Assembly: GCF_026262505.1 (NCBI RefSeq)
Contig: NC_067206.1
Span: forward strand, 22,831,896-22,895,895
Direction of reading: 5' to 3'
DNA: 64,000 nucleotides
Source: Trichomonas vaginalis G3
Lineage: Eukaryota > Parabasalia > Trichomonadida > Trichomonadidae
The notes beneath the pieces are model-generated. The model had not been told where the DNA came from. It did no database searches and worked only from the letters and a program-made list of their open reading frames with translations. Positions 50,529 through 60,712 of this stretch are shown here, piece by piece; position 1 is the first letter of the stretch; each line of letters begins with the position of its first letter. Position numbers and translations under genes: made by a program.

Positions 50529-51040
50529 GTCTAAGAGCCATTAGTCAGATTTTCCCGAAATGCAAGGTTAAGATTTTAGCAGCGACTAACTTTGAGTGTA
50601 CATATATAATTGTTATACTGAGTACTTTCTATCTGTGTTACTTATTTGAGTCTAAGAGTCATTAGTCAGATTTTCCCGAAATGCAAGGTTAAGATTTTAG
50701 CAGCGACTAACTTTGAGTGTACATATATAATTGTTATACTGAGTACTTTCTATCTGTGTTACTTATTTGAGTCTAAGAGTCATTACTCAGATTTTCCCGA
50801 AATGCAAGGTTAAGATTTTAGCAGCGACTAACTTTGAGTGTACATATATAATTGTTATACTGAGTACTTTCTATCTGTGTTACTTATTTGAGTCTAAGAG
50901 TCATTACTCAGATTTTCCCGAAATGCAAGGTTAAGATTTTAGCAGCGACTAACTTTGAGTGTACATATATAATTGTTATACTGAGTACTTTCTATCTGTG
51001 TTACTTATTTGAGTCTAAGAGTCATTTCTACCATAGAACT
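50529..51040 (+). repeat. 121-bp tandem repeat, about 4.2 copies
   Basis: Units start at about 50,529, 50,650, 50,771, 50,892 and (partial) 51,013 with GTCTAAGAGTCATTA, each nearly identical. No coding sense. Probably a young minisatellite. Confidence 0.9.
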
Positions 51041-51539
51041 AGATATTGTCTCTCATTAAATATATATAACTGTAAACTGCTTAATTCATTTATCTATTTA
51101 GATAAAATTATATTTATATAAGATTTCATGTTATTATTTCATCTTTATTATTTTTTTATTCCTTTGAAAAGTGACACTGGATAGTTTGTCCCTTTCTCCT
51201 ATATGTAAAGCTATAAATTGAATAAATTCAAAAACAAAAATTGTTTATTCTTATTAATAAATTTATATTAATCAATATTTGAACAACCCGTAATTAAAAT
51301 TGAATTCCTCTTAAAATTTAATCCATACGTTAATTTTTAATTTGCTCGGCGAATGTCGAGCTTCCCTACTTCTCTTGTCATTCCTTCAAAAACTCTAATC
51401 TCATCGCACTTACAAACATCATGATTTGATGTATTGTCGAGAAATCTTAGACTTGTTTGTCATTTGATTATAGCATTTGAAAGTCATCTCGAAAATCGAT
51501 TAACAAGACAATTTCCCAAACATCTACATACAAGTAGAT
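51041..51539. other. AT-rich gene-free stretch
   Basis: No gene seen. TTGAAAAGTGACACT at about 51,164 resembles the AAAAGTGACA ends around hairpin array 2 and could mark the border of an older element. Confidence 0.5.
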
Positions 51540-52375
51540 GATGGTAAACCCATTAGAGTTGTTTTGCTATGATTCCTCCAATCTTATGATGAGAAAAATC
51601 ATATCAAAACAGCTCTAATCGAACATTCTACACAGCTTAGCATCCAGCTAGTTCCAAGTAATGCGATTACAACATCAACGGCCAAAGCCTTTCAGAGTCC
51701 TTTAATCATTTCTTCTCATCTCAATGTGAAGTGGCCCCAAACGAACTACAAGCTGACGTTACAACGCATTACAACCCGGTTAATACGAGCATATACATTA
51801 GAGCTGCTTTGTTATGATCTCCCTCATCAATTGATGAGAGATCTCATTATGAAGCAGCTCCAATCGAACTAAAAACCTACATACAAATGAGTGAAAACAA
51901 ACTCATTAGAGTTGTGTTGCTTTGATTTCTCTCATCAGAAGATGAGAGATACCAGAACAAAACAACTCTAATCAAACTTTCTACACAACTCAGCACAGTA
52001 TCAATGCAAAGTAATGCGTCTGTATCGTTAACAAGCAAAGTTGTTTCGGGTCCTTCCATTTTGGAAGAATTCGGAACAACTTTGCAAATTGATAGTGTAA
52101 ACCCATATACATGAAAGCGTGCATGCATAAAGACAGGTATTGTCAGCAATGACTACCTGCCCAGCTATGAGTGATCAGAGAATTACCATCTCAGGCTTTT
52201 TGAGAACGTTTCAGCCAGGACCCTCGTATGTTGACTGTGAGAAAGGCATCCTTTATCTGAAATAGATGCTTTTCCAACAATCAAATTCGAAGATCTTCGA
52301 CGTTGTTGTAAAAAGAGAAGGAGAAGGAATCTTATATACGAAAAAAAGAGATCTGACATTGTGTCAGATCTCAGT
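51540..52375. repeat. Cluster of imperfect hairpins
   Basis: Long imperfect fold-backs: about 51,555-51,620, 51,798-51,866 and 51,904-51,974 (all starting TTAGAG(T/C)TG and ending in the complement), 52,036-52,090 (GCAAAGTTGTTTCGG / complement) and 52,348-52,372 (GAGATCTGACA / TGTCAGATCTC). GTAATGCG near 51,658 also pairs with CGCATTAC near 51,764. It looks like a decayed relative of the hairpin arrays. No gene. Confidence 0.7.
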
Positions 52376-53750
52376 AAAAGTGACATTTACATGTCAAAAA
52401 AATAGAATGAGTTTAAGTAATTAAAATTGAGGGTGAGAGTAGTATTGTATGAAATAATATCTCTCACCCTCCAATTCATCCTATGGCGCCGAAAAAATTT
52501 TGGTGAAATGCGACCACATTTCACCAAAATTTCTCGGCGCCATATAGAGAACTAGAGCCTGTGAGGTACTGATACTATCCATGTACCTCGCAGGCTCTAG
52601 TTCCAAGCCAAAATGGCTAAAAATTGCCCGCAATTGTTCACATTGCGGGCAATTTTTAGCCATTTTGGCTGGGAATTGGAGGGTGAGAGTAGTATTGTAT
52701 GAAATAATATCTCTCACCCTCCAATTCATCCTATGGCGCCGAAAAAATTTTGGTGAAATGCGACCACATTTCACCAAAATTTCTCGGCGCCATATAGAGA
52801 ACTAGAGCCTGTGAGGTACTGATACTATCCATGTACCTCGCAGGCTCTAGTTCCAAGCCAAAATGGCTAAAAATTGCCCGCAATTGTTCACATTGCGGGC
52901 AATTTTTAGCCATTTTGGCTGGGAATTGGAGGGTGAGAGTAGTATTGTATGAAATAATATCTCTCACCCTCCAATTCATCCTATGGCGCCGAAAAAATTT
53001 TGGTGAAATGCGACCACATTTCACCAAAATTTCTCGGCGCCATATAGAGAACTAGAGCCTGTGAGGTACTGATACTATCCATGTACCTCGCAGGCTCTAG
53101 TTCCAAGCCAAAATGGCTAAAAATTGCCCGCAATTGTTCACATTGCGGGCAATTTTTAGCCATTTTGGCTGGGAATTGGAGGGTGAGAGTAGTATTGTAT
53201 GAAATAATATCTCTCACCCTCCAATTCATCCTATGGCGCCGAAAAAATTTTGGTGAAATGCGACCACATTTCACCAAAATTTCTCGGCGCCATATAGAGA
53301 ACTAGAGCCTGTGAGGTACTGATACTATCCATGTACCTCGCAGGCTCTAGTTCCAAGCCAAAATGGCTAAAAATTGCCCGCAATTGTTCACATTGCGGGC
53401 AATTTTTAGCCATTTTGGCTGGGAATTGGAGGGTGAGAGTAGTATTGTATGAAATAATATCTCTCACCCTCCAATTCATCCTATGGCGCCGAAAAAATTT
53501 TGGTGAAATGCGACCACATTTCACCAAAATTTCTCGGCGCCATATAGAGAACTAGAGCCTGTGAGGTACTGATACTATCCATGTACCTCGCAGGCTCTAG
53601 TTCCAAGCCAAAATGGCTAAAAATTGCCCGCAATTGTTCACATTCCCATCTTTTGTTGGTAAGACGAAGAATATGAAATAAATTATGAAGAAGATAATGA
53701 TGAATAAAATATCACTTTTTATATTTTTGACACGTAAAGTTGTCACTTTT
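52376..53750. mobile_element. Candidate inverted-repeat element enclosing hairpin array 2
   Basis: The left end 52,376-52,404 has AAAAGTGACATTTACATGTC and the right end 53,721-53,750 has the complement of AAAAGTGACAACTTTACGTG, an imperfect inverted repeat of about 29 bases. The content is the hairpin array and about 75 further bases. No gene. Confidence 0.5.
52425..53643. repeat. Hairpin array 2 (250-bp period, about 4.9 identical units)
   Basis: Each 250-bp unit has four hairpins in a row, in unit 1: HP1 52,425-52,476 (GGAGGGTGAGAG stem), HP2 52,483-52,543 (ATGGCGCCGA stem, about 26 bp), HP3 52,550-52,602 (AACTAGAGCCTG stem, 20 bp with one G-T pair) and HP4 52,606-52,671 (AGCCAAAATGGC stem, about 29 bp perfect). 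Units start at about 52,425, 52,674, 52,924, 53,174 and 53,424. Copies appear identical except the very first bases. The last unit is cut in the loop of HP4. Translated frames across it are meaningless. Confidence 0.95.
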
Positions 53751-53759
53751 CTGTCAAAC

Positions 53760-54178
53760 CGTTTTTATCGTTTTCGTATATAACAGGAAAGAAGAGGAAG
53801 GAGAGGAAGAAGGAAAGGAAAAGAAGAAGAAGAAAAAAGAAAAAAAAAGAAGGACATATTAAATATAATGCGCACTTAATAGTGCCGAGGCGGCGGAGCC
53901 GCCGAGGCGCGATTTTTTTGACCCTATATTACCGCACGGCAATGTTTTTCTCGATTTTGTACAGACATATGTATATATTAATTACGAGCAAAAAACGATG
54001 ATCTTCATTCCAAAAATTAAATAAACTATTCAATTTTATGGTTCCGGTACACCATTAGAATTTTTTTTCTGAAATTTACCTCGAGTTCTAATTTATCAAA
54101 AATCCGGCTCATCTAATAAAGAAGAGCCAATGATCTTTCAAAAGAACATTCTTTTGTAAAAAATTCAGAATTTCAAAA
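53760..54178. promoter_or_regulatory. Upstream region of the surface-protein gene
   Basis: Contains a purine run (53,785-53,860, mostly AAG/GAA), a strong GC-rich hairpin at about 53,887-53,906 (GGCGGCGGAGCCGCC), then AT-rich DNA up to the ATG at 54,179. A candidate start signal TTCAGAATTTCAAAA lies just before the ATG; it is a weak match to the trichomonad initiator. Confidence 0.4.
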
Positions 54179-56539
54179 ATGTTTTTATGCTTATTTCTCC
54201 ATCTCTGCCTATCTTCTGATAAAATCCAGCAGAATCTTCCAGGATCAATCAGAAAAGAAGCAGAGGAACTGCAATTTGTCGATTATGACTTAGTTCAAAT
54301 GAATTTAGAAGCAGATGGCAGAATCGACACCACAATTACATTTCAAACAGCCGTGACAGGAACAAGAGCATCCAGAAGCTATTGGAAATGTCTTGTAAAA
54401 GTAGTAGAATCAAGCTTCAAAGACTGTTTTGCATTCGGTGTAGCTTTAACGTTTGGATCAGGTGGAGCCGTTTATACACAGCAATCCTGCTTATACATCT
54501 TAGAATCCACGTTTACATCCAACAAAGCTGTTTCTGGAGGCTCAATCGCTTGTGTTAATTCCAGAATCGATGGTGAACAAGCAACATTCTCATTTGATAC
54601 AGCATATCATAGAGCTGGATCATTATACTCTATTTCATCAGATCAAATCTCAGAAATTGGTTCAGACGGCGCAGTAATTTCACCTTATAACGAAATCTCA
54701 ATTATTGACTCCAAATTTTACATGTGCCAATCAAACGAATTGTATGGTGCTGCTTATGTCTACGGATCTACCAATATTTACTTACATAACGTAATTTTTG
54801 AATTATGTAGCGCAAAAGCTCCATGTGGCGCAATTGCCTTCTCAGAATGCACTGCATTTATCGATCAATGCAAGTTCATAGGCAATTCATGCAATGTTCT
54901 CCCAGATATTCCAAATGAAATAAATATTTTCAAATCAAAGATGATAAACAAGGAGAAAGGCATTCCATCAGGTGGTGGAGCCATTATATTCAGTTGTGTC
55001 GACCAATCAAAACAGCTTACGACACAAAATTGTTGTTTCAAACAAAATGTAGCGAATTATCCCAACAAAAACACATTTAACTCACAATCATCCATTGGTA
55101 ATGACATTCTCTTCCAAGGAAATGCGAAATGGAGATCTTTCCAAGACATATTTTCAACAAATCAACAAGATTCAATAGCAATTGATGACATTAAGCCATC
55201 ATCACTTGCAATGTCACAATGGGGAACACAATTCCATGTTATTGATGGTGTTTGCATCACAGAAAATGATGTTTTAGATCTTCCTATTGATACATTTTCA
55301 TCAACAACAAATGTTGAAGAATCATCAGTTAATTATGATCCAATAAATTATGATGATAACACAGAAATCAACCAAAAACCAGATCCAGCAACAACATATC
55401 CGAATACTCCGAATATTATTGGATATGTTTCATACACTCTTCATCCACATTCTCCTGAAATACAGTTTCCAACAAATGCTGAAACTGCTTTCGTAACTCC
55501 TTTCGAAACAATGGTTTCAACACCATTTTCAACTGCTTCTAGTACTCCTTTCTCGACAGCAGAACAAACAAATGCATTAACTCCTGTAGGAACTCCATTT
55601 GGAACTCCTTTCTTAACTGCATTTCAAACAGAAAAAGAAACACCATTTACAACTAATTTCATGACACCTTATATGACTAATTATGAAACTCCTTTTTCTA
55701 CTAATTTCCTGACTAATTATGAAACACCTTTTTCAACTGCTCATACAACACCATATGTAACTGTTCATGAAACTCCATTTTCTACTAATTTCATGACTAA
55801 TTTTCAAACACCTTTTTCAACTGCTTCTGAAACTCCTGTTGGATACATCCCTCCAACACCATTCGAAACAGCTTTTGAAACACCATTTAATACTGTATTC
55901 AAAACTGCTTTCGAAACAGCTTTTGAAACTCCATTTAATACTGTATTCAAAACTGCTTTCGAAACTGCACATCAAACTCCATTTTTGTCACCTTTTTTGA
56001 CAGCACATCAAGCACCATTCAATACTTTACATTTTACACCTATTGAAACTCCTTTCAAAACCGCTTTTTCAACAGAAAAACCAACTGATTCACCAGCTAC
56101 AGAAGAAAAGCCAATTATTATACCAACAGAAGAACCGCCTGTAATAATATCTACACCAGAACAAACAGCTCCATCTCCTTCTCCATCAGAGAATAATAAC
56201 ATAAGAGAAGATACAAATACTTTGGAGAAAAACAAGTTTAGTATTTGGCCAATTGTTGGTGCTGTAATCGGATTGATTATATTGGCTGCTCTTCTCATTA
56301 TGTTCTTCATAATTTCGAAGAAACACGATGTTGAATCTGATCATTTAGATTGGTCTGATGAAAAAGAAGCAACTGTTTTAGATGATTTCAATGATGTGGC
56401 TGTAACTACTGAAAATCCTCTGTATGCAACATCAATGTTAACTGAGGATGATCCTGATCCGTTCAACAAAGATTTCGATGACAATGATAATGATGAAACC
56501 CCACTTAATCCTCCAAATGATCTGTTCTTTATCCAATAA
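54179..56539 (+). CDS. Type-I surface protein: beta-helix (Pmp-like) ectodomain, TPF repeats, one membrane span, NPLY tail
   Basis: 786 aa. A short signal peptide (MFLCLFLHLCLSS). Residues about 55-300 have the spaced F/N/C pattern of a right-handed beta-helix as in trichomonad Pmp-like proteins (ESTFTSNKAVSGGSI; CKFIGNSC; CCFKQNVANY). About 437-630 is a degenerate repeat of T-P-F-x-T-x-(F/x) (ETPFNTVFKTAFETAFETPF), then a T/P/E-rich stalk. Membrane span about 690-713 (PIVGAVIGLIILAALLIMFF) and a 73-residue acidic tail with ENPLY, an NPxY-type endocytosis signal. Likely an adhesin or receptor at the cell surface. Trichomonads have large families of these; ligand unknown. Confidence 0.82.
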   Translation: MFLCLFLHLCLSSDKIQQNLPGSIRKEAEELQFVDYDLVQMNLEADGRIDTTITFQTAVTGTRASRSYWKCLVKVVESSFKDCFAFGVALTFGSGGAVYTQQSCLYILESTFTSNKAVSGGSIACVNSRIDGEQATFSFDTAYHRAGSLYSISSDQISEIGSDGAVISPYNEISIIDSKFYMCQSNELYGAAYVYGSTNIYLHNVIFELCSAKAPCGAIAFSECTAFIDQCKFIGNSCNVLPDIPNEINIFKSKMINKEKGIPSGGGAIIFSCVDQSKQLTTQNCCFKQNVANYPNKNTFNSQSSIGNDILFQGNAKWRSFQDIFSTNQQDSIAIDDIKPSSLAMSQWGTQFHVIDGVCITENDVLDLPIDTFSSTTNVEESSVNYDPINYDDNTEINQKPDPATTYPNTPNIIGYVSYTLHPHSPEIQFPTNAETAFVTPFETMVSTPFSTASSTPFSTAEQTNALTPVGTPFGTPFLTAFQTEKETPFTTNFMTPYMTNYETPFSTNFLTNYETPFSTAHTTPYVTVHETPFSTNFMTNFQTPFSTASETPVGYIPPTPFETAFETPFNTVFKTAFETAFETPFNTVFKTAFETAHQTPFLSPFLTAHQAPFNTLHFTPIETPFKTAFSTEKPTDSPATEEKPIIIPTEEPPVIISTPEQTAPSPSPSENNNIREDTNTLEKNKFSIWPIVGAVIGLIILAALLIMFFIISKKHDVESDHLDWSDEKEATVLDDFNDVAVTTENPLYATSMLTEDDPDPFNKDFDDNDNDETPLNPPNDLFFIQ

Positions 56540-57116
56540 AATATTTTGTTTTGTTTTTTATGTATATAAAAATAATTTTTGTTTATGTAAATTTTTTGTT
56601 TTGATTTATCATTAATATGGTATGAAAATGATTATTTTAAATTCAATTCCCACTTTTTAAAACTCTTTAAGTTATTAATAAAGTGGAATTTTCATATTCA
56701 ATAATGGCTGGGGAATTTCCAGTTATCTAATCTCATTTAATGCTGAATTTAGGAAAGGCCAAAGATATCATCAAATATAACAAGAAGATTTTTTTAACAA
56801 TGTTAGGTATTGAGTAAATTCTATTTTGAAAACGTATTTGAATTATTAAATAGATTTCACAGTAAGGTTACACTTCTAAATATTTGAGAAACGTATTAGA
56901 TCAGTCCATGCAAGATTTTATTGTCTATGGAATTACTCGTAATTCCCAGGTCATTGATAATGAACAATGTCAATGAGATTATTAACATTAGGCACTATAA
57001 TCCTCCATGGGCTTGCTTATTGCTTCGTTGATTCTTTCATATGTAGCAATTTGTTCAATGAAATGATATCTCAAGTTAGGATGTGTCAAAAAGAATCAAA
57101 ATTTATAATAGAAAAT
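56540..57116. other. Convergent intergenic region
   Basis: AT-rich, 577 bases between the 3' ends of the surface-protein and TBC genes. TATAAAAATAATTT just after the first stop may serve in polyadenylation. No further feature seen. Confidence 0.5.
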
Positions 57117-58325
57117 TTACATATACAAATCACTAAGAATAGATAAAATATCAGCGGTAAAATCAGAAGGAGAGTCAGCATTGGCATTATTAGCAACAGG
57201 GGCACGAGCTCCGTTGATTTGCTCTCCAATATATTTCTTTAAAATTCTAATTCCTACTTTGACAGCAACTTTAGTTGCAAACTTAGCAGTTGCCTGCAAT
57301 ACATCAACTGCTGTTGCAGCAAGATCATTCTCCTGGTCTTCATTGTATTTAGGTGGATTGTTAAAGAATTCATCTGCATCGACAAAAATCTGATTTAAAT
57401 CATAATTTTGATAAGCCTGAATCAGTTCAACAGTAGTACTTCCAAATTCTTGGTTATCAAGGACACTAATAACCTGCTTTATATGAGCTAAAGCAAGAGA
57501 AACAAAAAATAAATCAATTTCTGTTTTCGGATTCGAATGAAGCAAAAATCTATCCCATATTAACAATACATGCCTTGTTGGATGAACATGCGTAAAGAAC
57601 AAAAGGCGCCAACTCATAGCAAAATACAAAGATGACATGTGAGATTCTTTAAACGAATCATACAGCCGGGGATTGAGTCCTCTTATTCCGTTATCAAGCA
57701 AGGTAAACATGACTTGTTCGTGGGGATGTTCTAAGATTATATTAAAAGAAGAAATCTGAATGAATTTGATAATAAGATCAAAACATAGACCTTCAGCATA
57801 GTGGTTATCGATTCCTAATGATTGAACTATCTTTAATGCTAAAGAAAAACAAATTAACGTATAACGATCATATCCTTGAATGTAAGAAAGCTTTGGGTAC
57901 TTAAGGGCTATAATGGAATGAATTCTTTTTGATGCTAAATGTCCGTATTCTTCACCTAAAGATTTAACCCCCATATCTTTACAGATTTCATTGAAAAATC
58001 CAAAACTGCGGGGGACATCTGCAGTTATTACCTTAGAAACGTTTTCAGGAGTTGCTTTAAGAGGATCGTCGTAAAAATTACCAAGAATTTCTTTAGATTC
58101 CTTTTCATAGTCGAGAATTTTTTGTAAAAGTTCTTCTGCATAAGTTTCAAAGTTAATGCATTTGAGTTTGAGACAGTATGCAATGAATCGTAGCTCGAGA
58201 TTTTTTTCAATTTTAAATTCTTGCAAAAATAAATCCAAACTTTTGGAATCAGTGATAATTGGCCCATTTTCAGAGGAATTTATGTTCTTGATTTCTGCAA
58301 TAAAAGCTTCTCGATTGATTTCCAT
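57117..58325 (-). CDS. TBC-domain Rab GTPase-activating protein
   Basis: 402 aa. The TBC catalytic fingers are present: IxxDxxR as ITADVPRSF (I100, D103, arginine finger R106) and YxQ as SYIQGYDRY (Y148, Q150). Further TBC helices follow (RGLNPRLYDSFKESHMSSLY; WRLLFFTHVHPTRHVLLIWD). The last 70 residues have an amphipathic, alanine/valine-rich helix (AATAVDVLQATAKFATKVAV) that may touch membranes. It would speed GTP hydrolysis by a Rab and so switch off a vesicle-transport step. Length is usual for small protist TBC proteins. TTGTCAAAAATT just upstream of the ATG may be the start site. Confidence 0.9.
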   Translation of the reverse strand: MEINREAFIAEIKNINSSENGPIITDSKSLDLFLQEFKIEKNLELRFIAYCLKLKCINFETYAEELLQKILDYEKESKEILGNFYDDPLKATPENVSKVITADVPRSFGFFNEICKDMGVKSLGEEYGHLASKRIHSIIALKYPKLSYIQGYDRYTLICFSLALKIVQSLGIDNHYAEGLCFDLIIKFIQISSFNIILEHPHEQVMFTLLDNGIRGLNPRLYDSFKESHMSSLYFAMSWRLLFFTHVHPTRHVLLIWDRFLLHSNPKTEIDLFFVSLALAHIKQVISVLDNQEFGSTTVELIQAYQNYDLNQIFVDADEFFNNPPKYNEDQENDLAATAVDVLQATAKFATKVAVKVGIRILKKYIGEQINGARAPVANNANADSPSDFTADILSILSDLYM

Positions 58326-59490
58326 TTAAAATTTTTGACAATTCAATTTCAATTTTTTTTCATCGTTTTTCATTCAATCTAAGCAATCGTGAAAATGATA
58401 CTCCTTTTCAATTTGATTTGGTTTCAACATATGGCTTGATCAAAGTATATATAGGCTAGTCAACCCTTTGAGTTTGGTTAATTAAAATAAATCTTCATAT
58501 TAGTTATTGGTAATTACTACAAAAATTACTACTGCAAATATGCCCAATTTCTTCTCAGTTAGATAGTCTAGGGTATAAAACAAGCTTACGAACTATTTGG
58601 ATCATATATAATGAAATCCTGTGAAGATTACTGCGAATTTAACAAATAAACTAATTTTGAATATATAAATGTCATCTTACATCAAATACTACTATTCCAT
58701 CCAATCAAGAAAGCATAATGATTTCTAATAGCCAATCCCATTTGTAAGATTATTGTAATTATTTAAAAATATCAATAAATCTACCAGAATGGATTTGAGT
58801 GAATAATATATAAGAGTTATGAAGAACCATTTCGAAATTTGATATAAAATTGATTAAAAATGTCATTTGTAATAAATATAAGTTACAATTTAAATAAGTT
58901 ACATCATGGAGATACATGTTAAGGTCTAGATAATGCATTATAAAAACTGTAAAACATTTTTTCTCATCGCTAAAATTTATATAAATGGAATTTTATTGTT
59001 ATAATTAGCGATGGCCAATACTATGTGTGAAACCGCTGATTGAAAAGTAGTTCTCAAATATAAAAAAATTGTTTTACAATTGAAATCAGATATCTATTCT
59101 TTTATATAGAATAAAGATCTTGAATTGTTTTACAAACTGTATTCATCTTTCAAAATTTAATAGGATTCAAAAACATTCAAATTAATTATTTTACGCAACA
59201 TTGACTACCACACTTTAATCTGATAGTACATATTTTTGAAAGATTTTTTTGAATTAATTCAATTTTAATTAGCTTAATAATTAAACATTTATCTTTATAG
59301 AATCCAAATTGGTGCAATCGTAAAAATGTGACATTTTACATGAATTATCAATGTTTTGTATTCTGAAAAGGAATTCGTATTGCTTTTCTCGTTGCTGCTA
59401 GTTATATAATATTTTGAGGAAATGACAATTGTTACACTCGTCACTTTTCAACGTTGCTCAAAAATTCAAAATTTCTGATATACGACATTC
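58326..59490. promoter_or_regulatory. Divergent intergenic region of TBC and coiled-coil genes
   Basis: 1.2 kb, AT-rich, no gene. Near the right gene, CGTCACTTTTCAACG at about 59,440 resembles the trichomonad initiator with the overlapping M5-like TTTTCAA. AAATGTGACATTTTACATG at about 59,325 is a small palindrome-like motif also seen near the hairpin elements. Confidence 0.45.
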
Positions 59491-60630
59491 ATGCAAGATA
59501 CTTCCCAATATGATGATTATGACTGTATTAATTTCGATGATGAGATAGATTTCTATCACGTCCCAAGGCCTAAAGATAAAGAAAAACGATCAACTACATC
59601 TTTCCAAATCCGTCGAAGGCCGAAAACAACTGAATCAAGAGATACAACGTTCCAGCTTGAATTACCACCAATGTCAAAAAGCACGACACGTAAAAATAGT
59701 TCACTTCCGGCTAGCGCTAAAAGAATTCCACCACCAAGACAGTCCCACTTAATCCAGTTACAAACTCGCTCTCCAAATAAGACCTACATAGTCTCCGATG
59801 GTAAATCTATTATGGTGACTCAGCTCCGTGCTCCAGTAATTCCCGTTGATAAACCTGTTGAAAAGAAGAAGGTAACTCAGAAGCAACAGGACGCTCCTAA
59901 CTCAGCAAATATGCAAGAATTACTTGACGATTTCATGAAAAACAAGAAACTTGAGGATGAATCAATGGCTTATCCTTTATCTAAGTTTGCTAAAGTACAA
60001 TTGGATAAAGCAATTGAAGAAGATGATTACCAACGTGGTGAAGAGTTCCATAAAGCAATACGTTTGCTTAACAGAATTGCATTTCCAGCAGCGCCACCAA
60101 CTCCAATCGTAACTACTAGCGAAAGAATAGCCAGTGCTACACGCGAAATTGACATGCTTAATAAGAAGCATGATGAGCGCCTGGAAGCATTCCATAATGA
60201 CAGGCAGAAAATAAATGAACAAAGAAAATCTCGTCAGGAACAAGAGATTGAGAATATGACAAATTATTTAGGAACAAACAAATTCCTAATGCCATTCCAA
60301 AAACCATCAGGCGTATTACTCAACGAAAAAAGGAAACAAAAAGAATCAGCCAAAATCGGAGATTTCGAAAAAGCAAAGAATCTTAAGCGAATTACAGATC
60401 AAATGTCTCAAGATGAGACTGAACAAGCTAAACAGAGAGCTCTTACTCGCGCAGAGAATATGCATCTTTCTCTTGTAGAGAAACATAGCAGAGAAGAAGA
60501 CTGCGCGAACCAGAATGAAGAGAGACTGAGAATGACGCTCGATATGGATAGAGAGGCCGATATTGAGCCTATTAGAAAGAGAATAGAACAGCTCGAGAGA
60601 GGCGTACACCCTCCTCTTTATGTTTTCTAA
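59491..60630 (+). CDS. Coiled-coil protein with two UVR-like motifs
   Basis: 379 aa. Residues 1-130 are basic, S/T/P-rich and likely disordered, with an acidic patch at the very start (DDYDCINFDDEIDF). Two UVR-like helical hairpins are seen: DKAIEEDDYQRGEEFHKAIR near 172-191 and KESAKIGDFEKAKNLKRITD near 284-303. The rest (210-370) is charged coiled coil rich in E, R, Q and K. UVR motifs are protein-binding hairpins found in UvrB/C, Clp partners and some centrosome or flagellar proteins. A cytoskeletal scaffold is plausible. No membrane segment. It ends 50 bases before element C. Confidence 0.65.
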   Translation: MQDTSQYDDYDCINFDDEIDFYHVPRPKDKEKRSTTSFQIRRRPKTTESRDTTFQLELPPMSKSTTRKNSSLPASAKRIPPPRQSHLIQLQTRSPNKTYIVSDGKSIMVTQLRAPVIPVDKPVEKKKVTQKQQDAPNSANMQELLDDFMKNKKLEDESMAYPLSKFAKVQLDKAIEEDDYQRGEEFHKAIRLLNRIAFPAAPPTPIVTTSERIASATREIDMLNKKHDERLEAFHNDRQKINEQRKSRQEQEIENMTNYLGTNKFLMPFQKPSGVLLNEKRKQKESAKIGDFEKAKNLKRITDQMSQDETEQAKQRALTRAENMHLSLVEKHSREEDCANQNEERLRMTLDMDREADIEPIRKRIEQLERGVHPPLYVF

Positions 60631-60676
60631 AAAATATTATTTGATTTTTTATTGTTGATTAATTAGAGATGTTTTT

Positions 60677-60677
<1 letters not shown>

Positions 60678-60712
<35 letters not shown>

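Noticed and set aside
50474-51121. Frames of 63-77 codons in the 121-bp tandem repeat
   Set aside because: They follow the repeat period, which is not a multiple of three, and have no gene-like features.
52481-53555. Open frames of 74 and 98 codons repeated every 250 bases on both strands
   Set aside because: They are translations of palindromic hairpins, with the same frame on both strands and no codon bias. Not genes.
57181-57393. Plus-strand frame over the TBC gene
   Set aside because: Shadow of the alanine/valine-rich C-terminal helix of the TBC protein on the other strand.
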